This document shows positions 23,526 to 34,588 of a DNA stretch of 64,000 bases, in pieces. This DNA is from Castanea sativa (Eukaryota > Streptophyta > Magnoliopsida > Fagales > Fagaceae): assembly GCF_040712315.1 (NCBI RefSeq), contig NC_134019.1:36354873-36418872 (forward strand). Reading direction: 5' to 3'. Numbering within the stretch: the first letter of the stretch is position 1; each line of letters begins with the position of its first letter. The notes under the pieces were generated by a model. That model searched no databases and was not told the origin of the DNA. It saw only the letters and a program-made list of their open reading frames with translations. Both the position numbers and the translations under genes were made by a program.

Positions 23526-24812
23526 ATTCTTTGTTTACATTAATTTCTTGGATGAACACGCCATTACCTTTATGCTTTCTTTACATTTACATTGTTACCT
23601 AACAAATTTCACTTTATGTTAAATTCCCCAACACATATTTGTTTATAATTATTGCAAATTAACATGTTTGTGTGACATATTATTTGTATTTGTTTGACAT
23701 AACATGATATTGGCAACCTTAACCTAGGGCGAGATAAGTGCTTAATCCCATCCTATATCATAAATTAGCCTCCGAACGAAGATCAAGGGTTCTAGACTAT
23801 GCTCTTGTATATGCCATTTTACATTTTTTAGAATTTAATTAGGAAATAAAGAAATGTAATTTACTTTATTAGATTGTATCTAGGACCAAAAAAGTTTTGT
23901 AAATTTTTGTTACAAAATTGATGTAAATTGTCATACATAATAATACAACAGAAGCATTTTTTTTTTTTTTTTTGTATAGAATGTTTTCTTATTTTTCCAT
24001 TTAAATTAAATAAGTAGTGACTCCATGTAAAACCCTCGATCTAGGGGGAGTACATTTTATAGTGAATTTGACATTTTGAGTATCACAATCCCACCCGTTC
24101 GTGTGGGTTAGGCCCAATTTGAGAAAAAATTAGCGGGTCGAGGTCACGGTCACTCACAGGCTTTGACAAGTTAAATTACATTCGATTTAGGAGAACCAAT
24201 TCTTCGTAGTTCCAATTGACTCTTCTTGCCTAAACCTTTTTTTTTTCCTCATCTTACAACATTAGAGTAACACTTATCCTTGGTAGATGGAGCGCACCTA
24301 TCAGTCACTACATTAGAATGTAGCCCTCCAAATCTAATCATGTGAAGATTATCCTAGGAAGCACTAGCACTTATCCAAGTTAACCTTATCCATTTCATTA
24401 TGTGAAAGTAATAATTAAGGGTTTGAAACTTTGAAGAGGCATCCTACGGTTGTACACGATGCAATGCGGCTAATTTCAAAGGGCTTTTTTGCACTACATC
24501 TACAGGGGTGGTTTTTACTTATCCTTGACCACACATTTCCTGTGGAGTGGTGAGATTTGGTTTGCACAAGGTGCGGTGCACCATGCCAGTTTGGTGTAGT
24601 GCGTTCAGTTAAAAAAAATACAACCCAAATATTTAAAAAAATCAGACCACATCAAACAACCCGTACTGAATCATCAAAAAATGCAAAATTTCATTAAAAA
24701 AAAAACATATTCACTATATTTCTTTAAATTACAAAATATCTCAAAAAAATTCACAGTCCTATTAGAAAAAGGAGAAGCATAGTAGTCCTAAGTATTGACC
24801 ATTAAAACCTTC

Positions 24813-25442
24813 TCTACTGATGATGCAAAGAAAATCAGTAGACTGAATGCTTCAGGCTTTAATGGACTAGTGATTTTCTTGGAGGCCTGTAAATAAAAAA
24901 CACTAGATCAAAGGTGACTAGGATGAACCGGCCAAGAACCCTCTGATGCTTAAGCTAGTTTTTTCTCTGGAACGTTAGAATTCCAACTTTGACAGTAGTG
25001 AGAACTTACTTCCATTTGATGTGGATGAGTGCTTATACAATGTGCTTTGGAGTGGTCATTTGTCACGTAACTTCCCCAATATTTGTGAAAGTTATAAGGT
25101 TCAGACATAATTTCCACAACCGCTATAGAAGTTAGAATGTTCAATCTTATCTTCTACATCTGTCATTGGAAGTTAAGTGTTTAGTAGGAAGTTATAGCAA
25201 TAAACCAGGATCTTGCTCATGTTTCAAAATGGTAACACGTGGTCTGATTTACAAGCTTTTGTAAATAAGTCTTTCTGGAAATTTCCTAAGTGCTGGGGGT
25301 CGTCCAAACGCTTTACTGATGGACGACCCTCATGTCCATAGACGACCGTCCTACCAAGGATGACCATTCTTGTCTTTCTAACCTGGACAACTCTTCATGG
25401 ATGAATTGGAGTTGATTCAATTTTTAGTTCACCATCATCTAC
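24813..25442. mobile_element. Solo LTR with TCTAC target duplication
   Basis: The LTR is 24818-25437 (620 bp), starting TGATGATGC and ending CACCATCA. TCTAC flanks it at 24813-24817 and 25438-25442. The unoccupied site exists at 1468-1472 in copy 1, which reads straight through CCTTCTCTACAAACTTCC. It shares its start and the word AAAACCCTCTGA/AACCCTCTGATG with the solo LTR at 34065-34583, so the two are probably relatives. No internal domain remains, so LTR-LTR recombination is implied. Confidence 0.92.
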
Positions 25443-25848
25443 AAACTTCCAGAGAATAGCTAGGACAAAGAGAAGAGTGGAGAAGAAGACACTTGGAGAA
25501 TGGTGGCATCGAGCGGCAAAGGATGGTGGCAGTAAGTGGCGAAGGCTAAGGAAAGAGAGGGGTTGTGATGAGAGAGAGGGAGAGCAAGAGGCTGTGGAAG
25601 GTGGGCTTATGGAGAGGGAGAAGACGAGAGAGAGGGAGAGTGATATAAATGAGAAACTAGAAATTTAACCTAGGATAAAACAACGTCGTTCCCTAATTTG
25701 GTTTTTTTTTAAAGACCAAAACTATGTCCTTTTAGTAACAGAACTTAAAAAAAGAAAAAAAAAAAAAAAAAAAAAAAAATAGCTTCGTTTTATATTGTAT
25801 TACCTAAACCTATTTAACATGTTCTTCTTCCTCCAGATTCAATAGCGC

Positions 25849-25851
<3 letters not shown>

Positions 25852-25899
<48 letters not shown>

Positions 25900-25938
25900 A
25901 GCTCTCTCTATCCCAATCACACACACACACACACACAC
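25852..25938. repeat. (CT)n and (CA)n microsatellites in copy 2
   Basis: (CT) runs from 25852 to about 25898 and (CA) from 25919 to 25938. These are the counterparts of the tracts at 1864-1926. Confidence 0.95.
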
Positions 25939-27103
25939 AACACATATGTGGTGTGCGATTCTCATCGGTGAGCAAAACTCACCACCGTTCACCACACCTA
26001 TTGGCTTTAGTTCTCGGAAAACATTGTCGACCACCGCGTCAGACACCTACAGTGGAGCTTTAAGTTAGGCAGCTCAGTGCAGTAAGGGGCGGTTCCATTA
26101 GTGGTGGGCGATGGATGAACAAGCCTATCCCTATTCACTTATCATGTGAAGTTGTGAACGCACTTCAATTGGTTTGGCTCTACCAAATTTGGAAACGTAT
26201 CAAAATAAGCATGCGCATTTTGCCCATTTTTAACCTCTTAATGCAATTGTGGTTGGTTCCTAAACTAAGATATTTGTTGCATGCTAAACTTTGACTCTTT
26301 ATTAAGTCTCTTTAAGTTATGTGCAACACAAAAAAAAAAAAAAAAAAAGTGTTTACACAACCTTGCAAAAAGTTGTGGGCAATCTTCTTGTATGTCAAGC
26401 CTGTATACGACTTATTGTTAATTTTAAAAATATGCAAAGGGCTGTGGTCAATCTTCTTTTATGTCAAGCTTTTATATGACTTATTGTTAGTTTTAAAAGT
26501 AAGTACAATCTATGAACAAAGTTTGACTCTACATCAGTTTGAAGAAAAAAAGGTTTCGCCCACTGTGTGATTATTAAAATGATTATTCATGTATATTTTT
26601 AGTCAAGTAATGAGTTATTTTAAGTGATCTATGTAATGAGTTGTCTGATTTATTCTTTTAAAATCTTGTTTTTATACTTTAACGACTGACCTCAAGGTTT
26701 AAGTAATAGCCCATTAATAATGAAATCGTTTATATTGCCTTGCATCTATGGTTTACGACCCACAACCTCCTCCCAAACTTCAATGTCATTATTATATTTG
26801 TTTTTATCTGAGATAGAATTCTACTCTAGCCTGTGTTTGAAGAAATAAAATCTTTTTTTTTTAATTTAAGAAAAATTGATATTTTAATGGAATGTAGTAT
26901 AAAATAAACAATCTGGCGTGGGGTGTTTTGAAAAGTGAGTATGTAAAATAAAAAATGTAGGTTATTATGCTTAAATAGACACAAATTTTTGCACAAACTA
27001 ATGTAAATGCTCTTAATCATTAGTGTTGTGAAGTTATTAGATTTATGTTCATTGTTTTTCCAAATGCTTGAATTTATTTTTAAGTATCCTCTAGAATGCT
27101 AAC

Positions 27104-27674
27104 TGTAGGGTCACAATTTGGACCTAAGCCCAAAAGAGGGAAGAGAATAGGCTCAAAGAGCCCAATACAATAAATTTGTAGAAAATGGATTGAAATCTAG
27201 GTTCTAATGAGTTGTATATCAATTGTAGTGGGCCAATAAGACCATAGAACAAAGATGAAGCAGTTTTGTATAATAAAAATTGTCCTCAGACTCAATCCGA
27301 GGAGGCTGGTTCGTCTATACATCTTGCTTAATGACAACTTAAAAATATTGTTCTTCAGTCTACAGTGTTTTTCTCTCATTCTCCTCCGATCTCCCATCTT
27401 GAGTGTCTCCTCTCCTTTTTATACTATCCTTCCTGCTCTCTCTAGCTTTCACATATGGATCATATTATTGGTTTGGATACTTATCCCAGCAGCACTTTCC
27501 TAAAATCTTTGGAAGTAGCTGTAAGGTTGAACACTACTGCTCAGACATCACTTCTTCATTAATGCGGCCAGAGACTTAGCTGCAGAGCATTCAATGCGGT
27601 GATAACAGCTTTCTCTTGGATATTTCATAGCATTTCCTTGTCCTGTGTTCTCACAATGTATATCCTTATCTACA
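27104..27674 (-). mobile_element. 3' LTR of a gag-only (TR-GAG type) element
   Basis: On the minus strand it starts TGTAGATAAGG and ends CCCTACA, and has a TATA box (GTATAAAAAGG) in its first half. The gag stop codon is only 20 bases from its 5' edge, leaving room for a short polypurine stretch (AGGAGATCC) and nothing else. It shares blocks (GAATGCTCTG, CCGCATT, CCTTACAGCTAC) with the LTRs at 32562-33380 and 40852-41512. Confidence 0.75.
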
Positions 27675-27694
27675 GGATCTCCTAGAACGTTGCT

Positions 27695-28783
27695 TTAAGT
27701 ATTAACAGTCTGAGGTGCTGCCGAGCCAAACTGCCCGGAGTAATCTCTTCTCGGCTTGTTGTTGTGATATTTGTCCAACTTGAAATTCCTTCTCTCCTGC
27801 GGGATAACCTTTGCCTTACCCTTTCCCTGCTGTTGGTCTTCCTCGACCCTTTTGTACTCGTCAATACGGTCCATGAGGCGACGTACACTCTGTACGGGCT
27901 TTTTGGTCAAGGACTTCCTTAAGTCATGATCAGTAGAAAGGCCTACCTTAAAGGTATTGATCGCCACCTCGTCAAAATCACCATCTATCTCATTAAACAT
28001 CTCCAAATACCTGTCGGAGTATGCTTTCAACGTCTCGCCCTCCTTCATGGCCATAGATAACAGTGAGTCCAACGGTCGAGGAACTCTGCTACATGTAATA
28101 AACCGTGATGCGAATGCTTTAGTAAGTTCCCCGAACGAACCTACAGACCCCGATTTAAGGCCGTTGAACCACCTTATAGCAACAGGTCCCAAGCTAGAAG
28201 GGAAGACTTTGCACATCAGGGTCTCATTGTGAGAATGCATCACCATTCTCTGGTTAAAGTGGCTCACATGTTCCATCGGATTAGTCCGGCCGTTATAGAT
28301 GGTGAAGGTGGGTTGGGTGAACCTCTTGGGGTGCCTCCCATTCTCAATCCTATGGGAGAATGGTGATTTGGAGAGTTGATGTAACGCCCGGCTCATAGCA
28401 TCGTTCCCTAAGCCCCTAGAGGGGAGCTTCCTGTGTCTGCGACCTAATAGGTCATCCTTTTCATGAGAGGATGTTTTTCTGGGGGGCGACCACAACCTCG
28501 AACTGTAACTACTACCCCAGGATTCCCCCGAAGAAGTATTAGATGGGGATAAAGCACTCCTTCGCCTAACACGGCGCAGCTTCTTCTTAAGGTGATTAAT
28601 CTCCTTCTGCATGGCCTTGGCATCATCTTCATGGGTGGCCCTGCCTCCACCGTGAGTATGACTTGCTCTAGGATATTCAATGTGAACGCTACCCTCTCGA
28701 TCCCTCCAGTGTTCAAGACGTTCGAAAAGATCCTCAGGTTGCGATCCCTGAGATTCTGCATGGTACGAGCCTAAGCCTGCCAT
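27695..28783 (-). CDS. Retrotransposon gag protein (Ty3/Gypsy-type, gag-only element)
   Basis: An uninterrupted 362-codon frame. Residues 15-110 are charged linker with a short coiled-coil-like part (KEINHLKKKLRRVRRR). The retrotransposon gag domain follows at about residues 165-290, with the usual words (AIRWFNGLKSGSVGSFGEL, then RFI, then GETLKAYSDRY). No zinc knuckle, protease, reverse transcriptase or integrase follows. The frame ends 20 bases before the LTR, so absence of pol is structural and not a later truncation. Such elements supply a capsid-like protein and depend on other elements for replication. The start ATG lies 29 bases after the primer binding site. An open frame in an element whose LTRs are diverged is notable. 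Confidence 0.88.
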   Translation of the reverse strand: MAGLGSYHAESQGSQPEDLFERLEHWRDREGSVHIEYPRASHTHGGGRATHEDDAKAMQKEINHLKKKLRRVRRRSALSPSNTSSGESWGSSYSSRLWSPPRKTSSHEKDDLLGRRHRKLPSRGLGNDAMSRALHQLSKSPFSHRIENGRHPKRFTQPTFTIYNGRTNPMEHVSHFNQRMVMHSHNETLMCKVFPSSLGPVAIRWFNGLKSGSVGSFGELTKAFASRFITCSRVPRPLDSLLSMAMKEGETLKAYSDRYLEMFNEIDGDFDEVAINTFKVGLSTDHDLRKSLTKKPVQSVRRLMDRIDEYKRVEEDQQQGKGKAKVIPQERRNFKLDKYHNNKPRRDYSGQFGSAAPQTVNT

Positions 28784-28811
28784 GGTGTTCCAGTTCCTCC
28801 AACACTAGATT

Positions 28812-28828
28812 TCCCACAAACGGCGCCA
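28812..28828 (-). other. Primer binding site of the gag-only element
   Basis: On the minus strand, TGGCGCCGTTTGTGGG lies two bases inside the 5' LTR (which ends at 28831). It resembles the TGGCGCCGTTGCCGGG-type site known from many plant Gypsy elements. The match decays after the first ten bases. Confidence 0.7.
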
Positions 28829-28830
28829 AT

Positions 28831-29070
28831 TGTAAGTACACAATTGGCCTGGACCCAAAGAAAAACGTGGGCTCAGGCCCAATGAGCCTTAACAATAAGA
28901 TTTGGAGAGTGTGGATTTGAAATCTAGGTTAGGGATGTGGGAAGCTTGGTAAACAGGCTTGAGTGTTACAGTATTTGTAAATAATAAACAAGTATGACAA
29001 AGGAACCTCCTCGGACGTAAGCCGATGACGATCTGTGTATTATTTCTCCTTTCCAAGGAAAGGTAAATGA
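28831..29070 (-). mobile_element. Truncated 5' LTR of the gag-only element
   Basis: Plus-strand TGTAAGTACACAATTGG parallels TGTAGGGTCACAATTTGG at 27104, and GAAATCTAGGTT recurs in both at a similar offset. Only about 240 bases are recognisable and they are far more diverged than the two ends of a young element should be. The outer boundary near 29070 is approximate. Confidence 0.6.
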
Positions 29071-29139
29071 AATAAAATTTTAAACTCGAAAATATACTAA
29101 GAATAGGTGGTGGTACAAGTTTTAATCCTTAACTTTTTA

Positions 29140-29367
29140 TTTTTATTTTTTTTAGTTAGTGTTAATGTGGTGAATCATGTGGCAATCAATGTGACATGAA
29201 AATTATATTTTATTTTTACCGTTTGTCACGTTAGCATTTTCCATTCATCAATTAATAGCAGGAACCAATTTGACACAATACCAAAAGATTAGGAACTAGA
29301 TTGACACATTTGAAACGTTAAAGACCAAATTGATAAACTATGTAAAGGTTAGAGACCAAATATATAG
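29140..29367. mobile_element. One-ended remnant of the Mutator-like family at 13027
   Basis: GACCAAATATATAGTTTACTCA at the right edge and the preceding words (AATTTGACACA, GGAACTAGATTGACACA, GTTAGAGACC) match the right TIR of the 13027-14278 element. The left arm is degenerate (TAGTTAGTGTTAATGTGG). No target duplication is identified. Confidence 0.6.
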
Positions 29368-29689
29368 TTTACTCAAAAATATATTTCTACTATTAATTCA
29401 ATCTTGCATAGTAATGTTACAAATTATAAACTATTTTACACCATTTTTACAAATGGTTGAAATAATCAATTTTTACTAATTCTCATCAAAGCTCACTTCT
29501 AATATTACTTTTTAACTTACTAATTATAACCACTCACCGTATCAAAAATTTGTAAAATAGTTTGTAGTTCTAATATTTTCCTTCTAATAAACAGGTTAAC
29601 ACCTAAACTCTTTAGGGTTCAAGTACACGTTAACACCCAAACTGTTTAGGGTAGAAGTTCGCATCCATTGATCCCAGCATTGATAAGCA

Positions 29690-30345
29690 TGACCAAGGTG
29701 GTCGATATCATACCAGTACCGGCCGTACCAGCCGGTATGTATCGTACCAGTACATATACTGGTATCAAAACGCCAACATTTCGTAGCAGTTTAAATACCG
29801 GCTGTACCGGCCAATTTCGGGTAATACCAGCCGGTACTGGGCATACCGGCCAGTACAGAAAAAAAAAAAAAGTTTTTTTTTGAATTTTGTAATTTTTGAA
29901 TTTTTGTAAGGATAGAATGATAACTTGCATTAATTTATTAGTATTATTTGTTTTCTTAGTATACAATAAACAATTAAGTTTTTTATTTTTTATATTGTGT
30001 TTTTTTCTTTTAATGGATGCTACAGTTCATGAATATATATAAAAGTTTACCATAATATATATATAAAAGTTTACCATAATATATTACCTCAAATTAAAAC
30101 AAATTATTCATGAACTGTAGCATCAATTAAAAGAAAAAAACACAATATAAAAAATAAAAAACTTAATTGTTTATTGTATACTAAGAAAACAAATAATACT
30201 AATAAATTAATATAAGTAAGTTATCATTCTATCCTTACAAAAATTCAAAAATTACAAAATTAAAAAAAAAAACTTTTTTTTTTTCTGTATATATATAAAA
30301 CAGTAAACCCGAAACAGAACACTGATATTGATCAATACTGAAATA
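29690..30345. repeat. Palindrome-bearing dispersed repeat, copy A
   Basis: It begins with short GGTACCGG-type hairpin words (ACCAGTACCGGCCGTACC, GCCGGTATGTATCGTACC). Then come two arms of about 180 bases (29857-30036 and 30102-30287) that are near-perfect inverted copies around a 65-base spacer. The spacer itself contains a doubled ATATATATAAAAGTTTACCA. The outer parts are homologous to 56180-56950. It could fold into a very long hairpin RNA if transcribed. Class is uncertain, with a non-autonomous DNA transposon most likely. Confidence 0.85.
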
Positions 30346-32556
30346 TATTGTTCTAGGGTAAGGCTTCTGTCCAGTGAAAATTTCTATTGAACACGTCCGA
30401 ATTTGAACACGTGTCCACTATCTAACGTGTCCAGTGAAAACTTTCACTGAACACAAGTTACACCCATTATTTCACTAGTCAAATTAGTGCAATTTTCAGT
30501 ATGAAATTGATTCTATTGAGCATGACTTCATTAATTAAAGACTTAGAATTTACTGCAACCTAAACCCCAAGAAGACTGAACTAAAAAAAGTCTTCTCTCA
30601 ATGTTACTCCCAAGAAATGAATCTGCCTCTCAGTACGTGTGAAAAAATGAATGCTATTATGAGGCGCCCCCTTTCACCCCCAAATTTTTTTTATTTATAG
30701 TTTAAATGCGAACCAACTGAGAAATGTTGACTTTACAGTCTTACCTAGAGCAAACCCTACTAAATTCATGCACCGACAACAAGGGACATAGAATAGAACA
30801 ATAACCCAGAAACTTTTATTATTTTTGTCTTAGACGTACATGATAGATCACTTTAATTTGTTTGAAGGGCTCACTTCTGTTTCCTATGAATTCACGAAAG
30901 TTTTATGAGCAAGTTGCTTTCTAGACTTTGAAAAATTGAAGGAATACAATTAAATTATAAAGAGTTTATTAATGGGTGCTTTTACCGAATTTATTAATTA
31001 ATAATTTTAGAAAAGTTTTAATATTATTTTTATTAAAAAATTAAAAATTATTAAAATAATCGGGTTTTTTTTATCCCTAAAAACTACTGGGGTATTGTAA
31101 CTTTTTCCCAATTATAAATCCAACAATAATAAATCCAATAATAATTATAAGACTCAGTCAAAAAAAAATCCAACAATAAGACAAATCTATGTTAGTTGAA
31201 ATCTTTAATCATTGGAGTAGTAAACATTTGGGGCAGTGTCCCCACTTCGCCAAACAATAAGACAAGTACGTGTTTGTTGGAATCCTTTAAACCTCATTAT
31301 TAAAAATTAGGGGTAGCACGCAGAACGTAAAAGAAAGCAAATATATATTTATGATCTAATCAAAGTGACGTTGTTTTTAAATAATAATAAAAACTAAATT
31401 ATTTTGTGTTGAAGTGACACCAAACGGACACCTAAGAGAATAAAAGGGACTCGAATGGAAGCCTCAAAACATTTGGGATCACAATCTTAAAATTTTAAAA
31501 TAGAGGGTAAATCAAAATCAACCCAAACTTGAAGGATATAAACTAATATATATATATATATATATATATATAATCAATCTAACTAATTACCTAATGTACG
31601 TGGATCATCTTCTTAGGAATGGTAAATAATTAAATGCATGTGGTCAAAGTTGATAGAAATAGTTAAATCACTGATTCTCTCAAAAGTTTAATCTATTAGG
31701 AAATTATGAATTTAGTTTTGAGTATAATCAATAATTTAATATGGTATTAGAATAAGAGGAATTGGGTCTAATCCTGTATGACCACCTCAACTCCTATTTA
31801 AATATCCACCTTTTAGGCCCCACTCATTGGCGGCTTAGGTGGCCTTTACATGAAGAGTGGGTGTTAGATTAAATGAATAAATTTATTATCTCCTAACAAC
31901 TTAAACTTTTAGGAGAATCAGTAATTTAACAGGAAGTTGGATAATTCAATTAAATTAAAATCCCTTTTGGATAATTATAAAGGCTGTTACGATATAATTT
32001 GAGACCCAAGGCAAAGATTTTAAATAATTTTTTTTACATTTAAATATTAATTAAATGACATTTGTTTTACTTTTTAATTTTATATTTAAAATGCATTCTT
32101 ACTAAATGCAAAGTTACTAATTAAATTTTTGTATTTAAGTTTGCTAACATTCTCTTTTTAGTTGGTTATATTACTAATTCACTTAATCTTGTTGTGAAGT
32201 AAGAGTTAATCAATTTTTATTTTGAAAAATTTTTCTCTAAAAACAACCATATCAAATAATACATGTATTTAGGGGAGAGAAAAAAATACTATCATATTAT
32301 ATAATTAAGAATTATTATATTACATATTTGAACATCTTTATAATTATTTTCATTGTTATTTTTTCTAATTTTAATGCATTATCTTTTGACTCTTTTTTTA
32401 ATTAATTTACTATTTATTTGTGGGATTATCATTTAAATTGTATTTCATATTTTTATATTGATAGTAACAAATTGATCAAGAGATTATATTTGAGATTTAA
32501 TTAATTTTTCTATTTTTTCTTAAGTCAATCATATTTAGATCGATATTTTCTAGTAG
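30346..32556. other. Intergenic DNA, no gene recognised
   Basis: It contains a (TA)n run near 31545-31572 and a short doubled phrase (GTCCAGTGAAAA...TGAACAC at 30371 and 30430). No long open frames. Confidence 0.5.
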
Positions 32557-33385
32557 ATATTTATAGGGATGAAAGGTCTAGATAAGGATATTGAACCGTG
32601 AGCCGCGCCTAAGAATGTCAGATAGCCCAAGGACAGATAAATACTAGCAAAGACAGATAGGGTATTGAGCCAAAGAAGAGGTCAAGTCACAATGAACAAA
32701 TGATGTTGTCCGAGGAGTGACGCCTCCTCGGACGATAGATTAGAGGCCTAAAATCTGACCACCCATCAAGCCCTAGGCAGTGGACAATCATGCTTGGGAG
32801 GATAAGCTTCAGTGAGAGGTAAGTCATCAGAGAGATGAGAAATATCTGGGCAGAAAGCTACTACCATCGCAATGAATGCTCTGCATCTAACCCCCTAGCC
32901 GCATCAATGTGAAAGTGATGCCTGAACAGTAATTTTCAGCCTGAACAGTAATTTTCAGCCTTACAGCTACCCACAGAGACTTTAGAAAAGGTGTTAATGG
33001 GACAAGTATCCAGAAGATTAGCAATTTGATCTACATGTAGAAGGCTGAGATGAAAGAAGAGAATGACATATAAAAGGGACTTCATGATAGAAAGGGGGGG
33101 TATCTGAGATTGAGAGAGAGAAAAAGCACTGTGTAACTAAGAACTTGAATATTTTTATAAGTCCAAAAGAAATATATAAGAACATTCATTCCTCGGACCT
33201 GACCAATGAGCATTTTTCTTTGTCTAAACTGTTTATATTGTTTATCCTGACACGAACTAGCCTAACACCTAACTCATTGAACGTTCAGTTTCAAGCTCAC
33301 TCTCTTATAAATTCATTGCTTTGAGCTTATTGGGCAATTGCCTAAACCGCTTGGGTTGTGCACTGAATTTGGTCCTTACAATATT
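32557..33385 (+). mobile_element. Solo LTR of the gag-only/Gypsy family, ATATT target duplication
   Basis: The LTR is 32562-33380 (819 bp). It starts TATAGGG, apparently a TG to TA change, and ends TTGGTCCTTACA. ATATT flanks both sides (32557-32561 and 33381-33385). A TATA box (CATATAAAAGG) is near 33069. Blocks shared with the LTR at 27104-27674 are in inverted orientation: GAATGCTCTGCATCTAA, CCGCATCAATG and CCTTACAGCTACC. A 19-base phrase CCTGAACAGTAATTTTCAG is tandemly doubled at about 32921-32958. Confidence 0.85.
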
Positions 33386-34059
33386 TATATTTAAAATTAC
33401 TCACAAATAAAGGAAACATTATCTACAATATAAAATTATAATACAATAAGGGTTAGGTTTTAGACTGTTGAGAGCTAGGCAAATTTGAGAGTTTCGCTCA
33501 AGCAAAAAATTAGAGGCAGAAATGTTAAATTAGGCAAAAACTTCACCTACACTTTGCCTAACATTTGCTTTAGTGAAATAGTGGAATCTACAGTCCAAAT
33601 TTTGCTAGAAGAAGTATTCTTGGTCAACTTTATCTTATAATGTGCACCTATATATATAACCTCATGCACAAATTTTATAGAGAAAAAAGGCTGCTATACC
33701 ATACCTAAAACCTTTAGATTTAAAGTCTTCTTCCCGAGTTTAAACAAACAAAAACCATCTTTATGCCTAAAGCTAAAACAAGAGAAGCCATTGTGTTCCT
33801 ATCCACCTTTAGCATCAAACCATCCTTGAAACCATAGAGTTTGCTTGTAGTAAGTTCGTAAAAGTGCCAAAGGTTCTGGTTCATGCAAGAAAGATTCATT
33901 CATGAGGAAATATTACTAGAATTATTCTACAAGTTTTAGGACGATTGCGATAGGAATGCAAACAAGGCGTTTGCAGAAACATAGAGTATAGGGCCGAAAA
34001 GGATTTATGAGTTTAATTAGACTATTGTAATTATTCTTTTATAGTGGATTTTTTCTTAG
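33386..34059. other. Intergenic DNA, no gene recognised
   Basis: A minus-strand frame of about 40 codons near 33740-33860 is weakly PPR-like, but too short to call. Nothing else was seen. Confidence 0.4.
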
Positions 34060-34588
34060 TTCTTTGATGAGGTCGAAAAAATCACCGATAAGTTGCAAGC
34101 ACTCTCCAACTCGAGTCAATACCTGCAAAGAGAAAACAAAGAGACCTAAAAGAGAGCACCGGTGTGGTGCCGGTTAAAAACCCTCTGAAGGTCAAGTTAG
34201 AATTTCTTTACAACCCTAGAGTGCCAGAGTTGAGTCAATTGTGCGTACCTTGATATCTAGGGTTTCTGAGGTATTTATATTGGCGTAGAATTGCCTTTCC
34301 TTTTAGGATACAACTTCCTTTTTGAGTTCTTTTCCATATAAGAGTCTTCTTAAACGTGTGATGCAAGAAGTTCAAGTGTATACGCTTGCGTGGAGATAAA
34401 GCAAAAGTCGCTTCAAACATATCAAGTGACATACAACGAAGAATTTATAACTAATTCATATATGACGGATACTTAATAAAATTCAACCGTCCTATTCGCG
34501 TCACCTACGATGTCAATCCGTCTTCTTCCTCTCCGTCCATTCAAGTTCAACGGAAATATCCATCTCCTATTTTTATCCCTTCATTCTT
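34060..34588. mobile_element. Solo LTR with TTCTT target duplication
   Basis: The LTR is 34065-34583 (519 bp), starting TGATGAGGTC and ending CCCTTCA. TTCTT flanks it at 34060-34064 and 34584-34588. Its start and the AAAACCCTCTGAAGGTCAAG phrase parallel the solo LTR at 24818-25437, which suggests one family. The short minus-strand frame inside it (34235-34432) is not a gene. Confidence 0.8.

Larger units (their letters stand above)
23430..27103 (+). repeat. Copy 2 of the 3-kb dispersed repeat, carrying a solo LTR
   Basis: Collinear with 1-3077 through its whole length once the 620-bp solo LTR (24818-25437) and its extra 5 bases are removed: 3049 against 3077 bases. It stops at GAATGCTAAC, where the gag-only element's LTR starts at 27104. 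No intact coding region is seen. A 63-codon frame at 25477-25668 is purine-rich repeat and its counterpart in copy 1 is broken. Confidence 0.85.

Noticed and set aside
33740..33860. PPR-like minus-strand peptide (MLKVDRNTMASLVLALG)
   Set aside because: Only one partial motif of about 17 residues, with no neighbouring repeats; could be chance.
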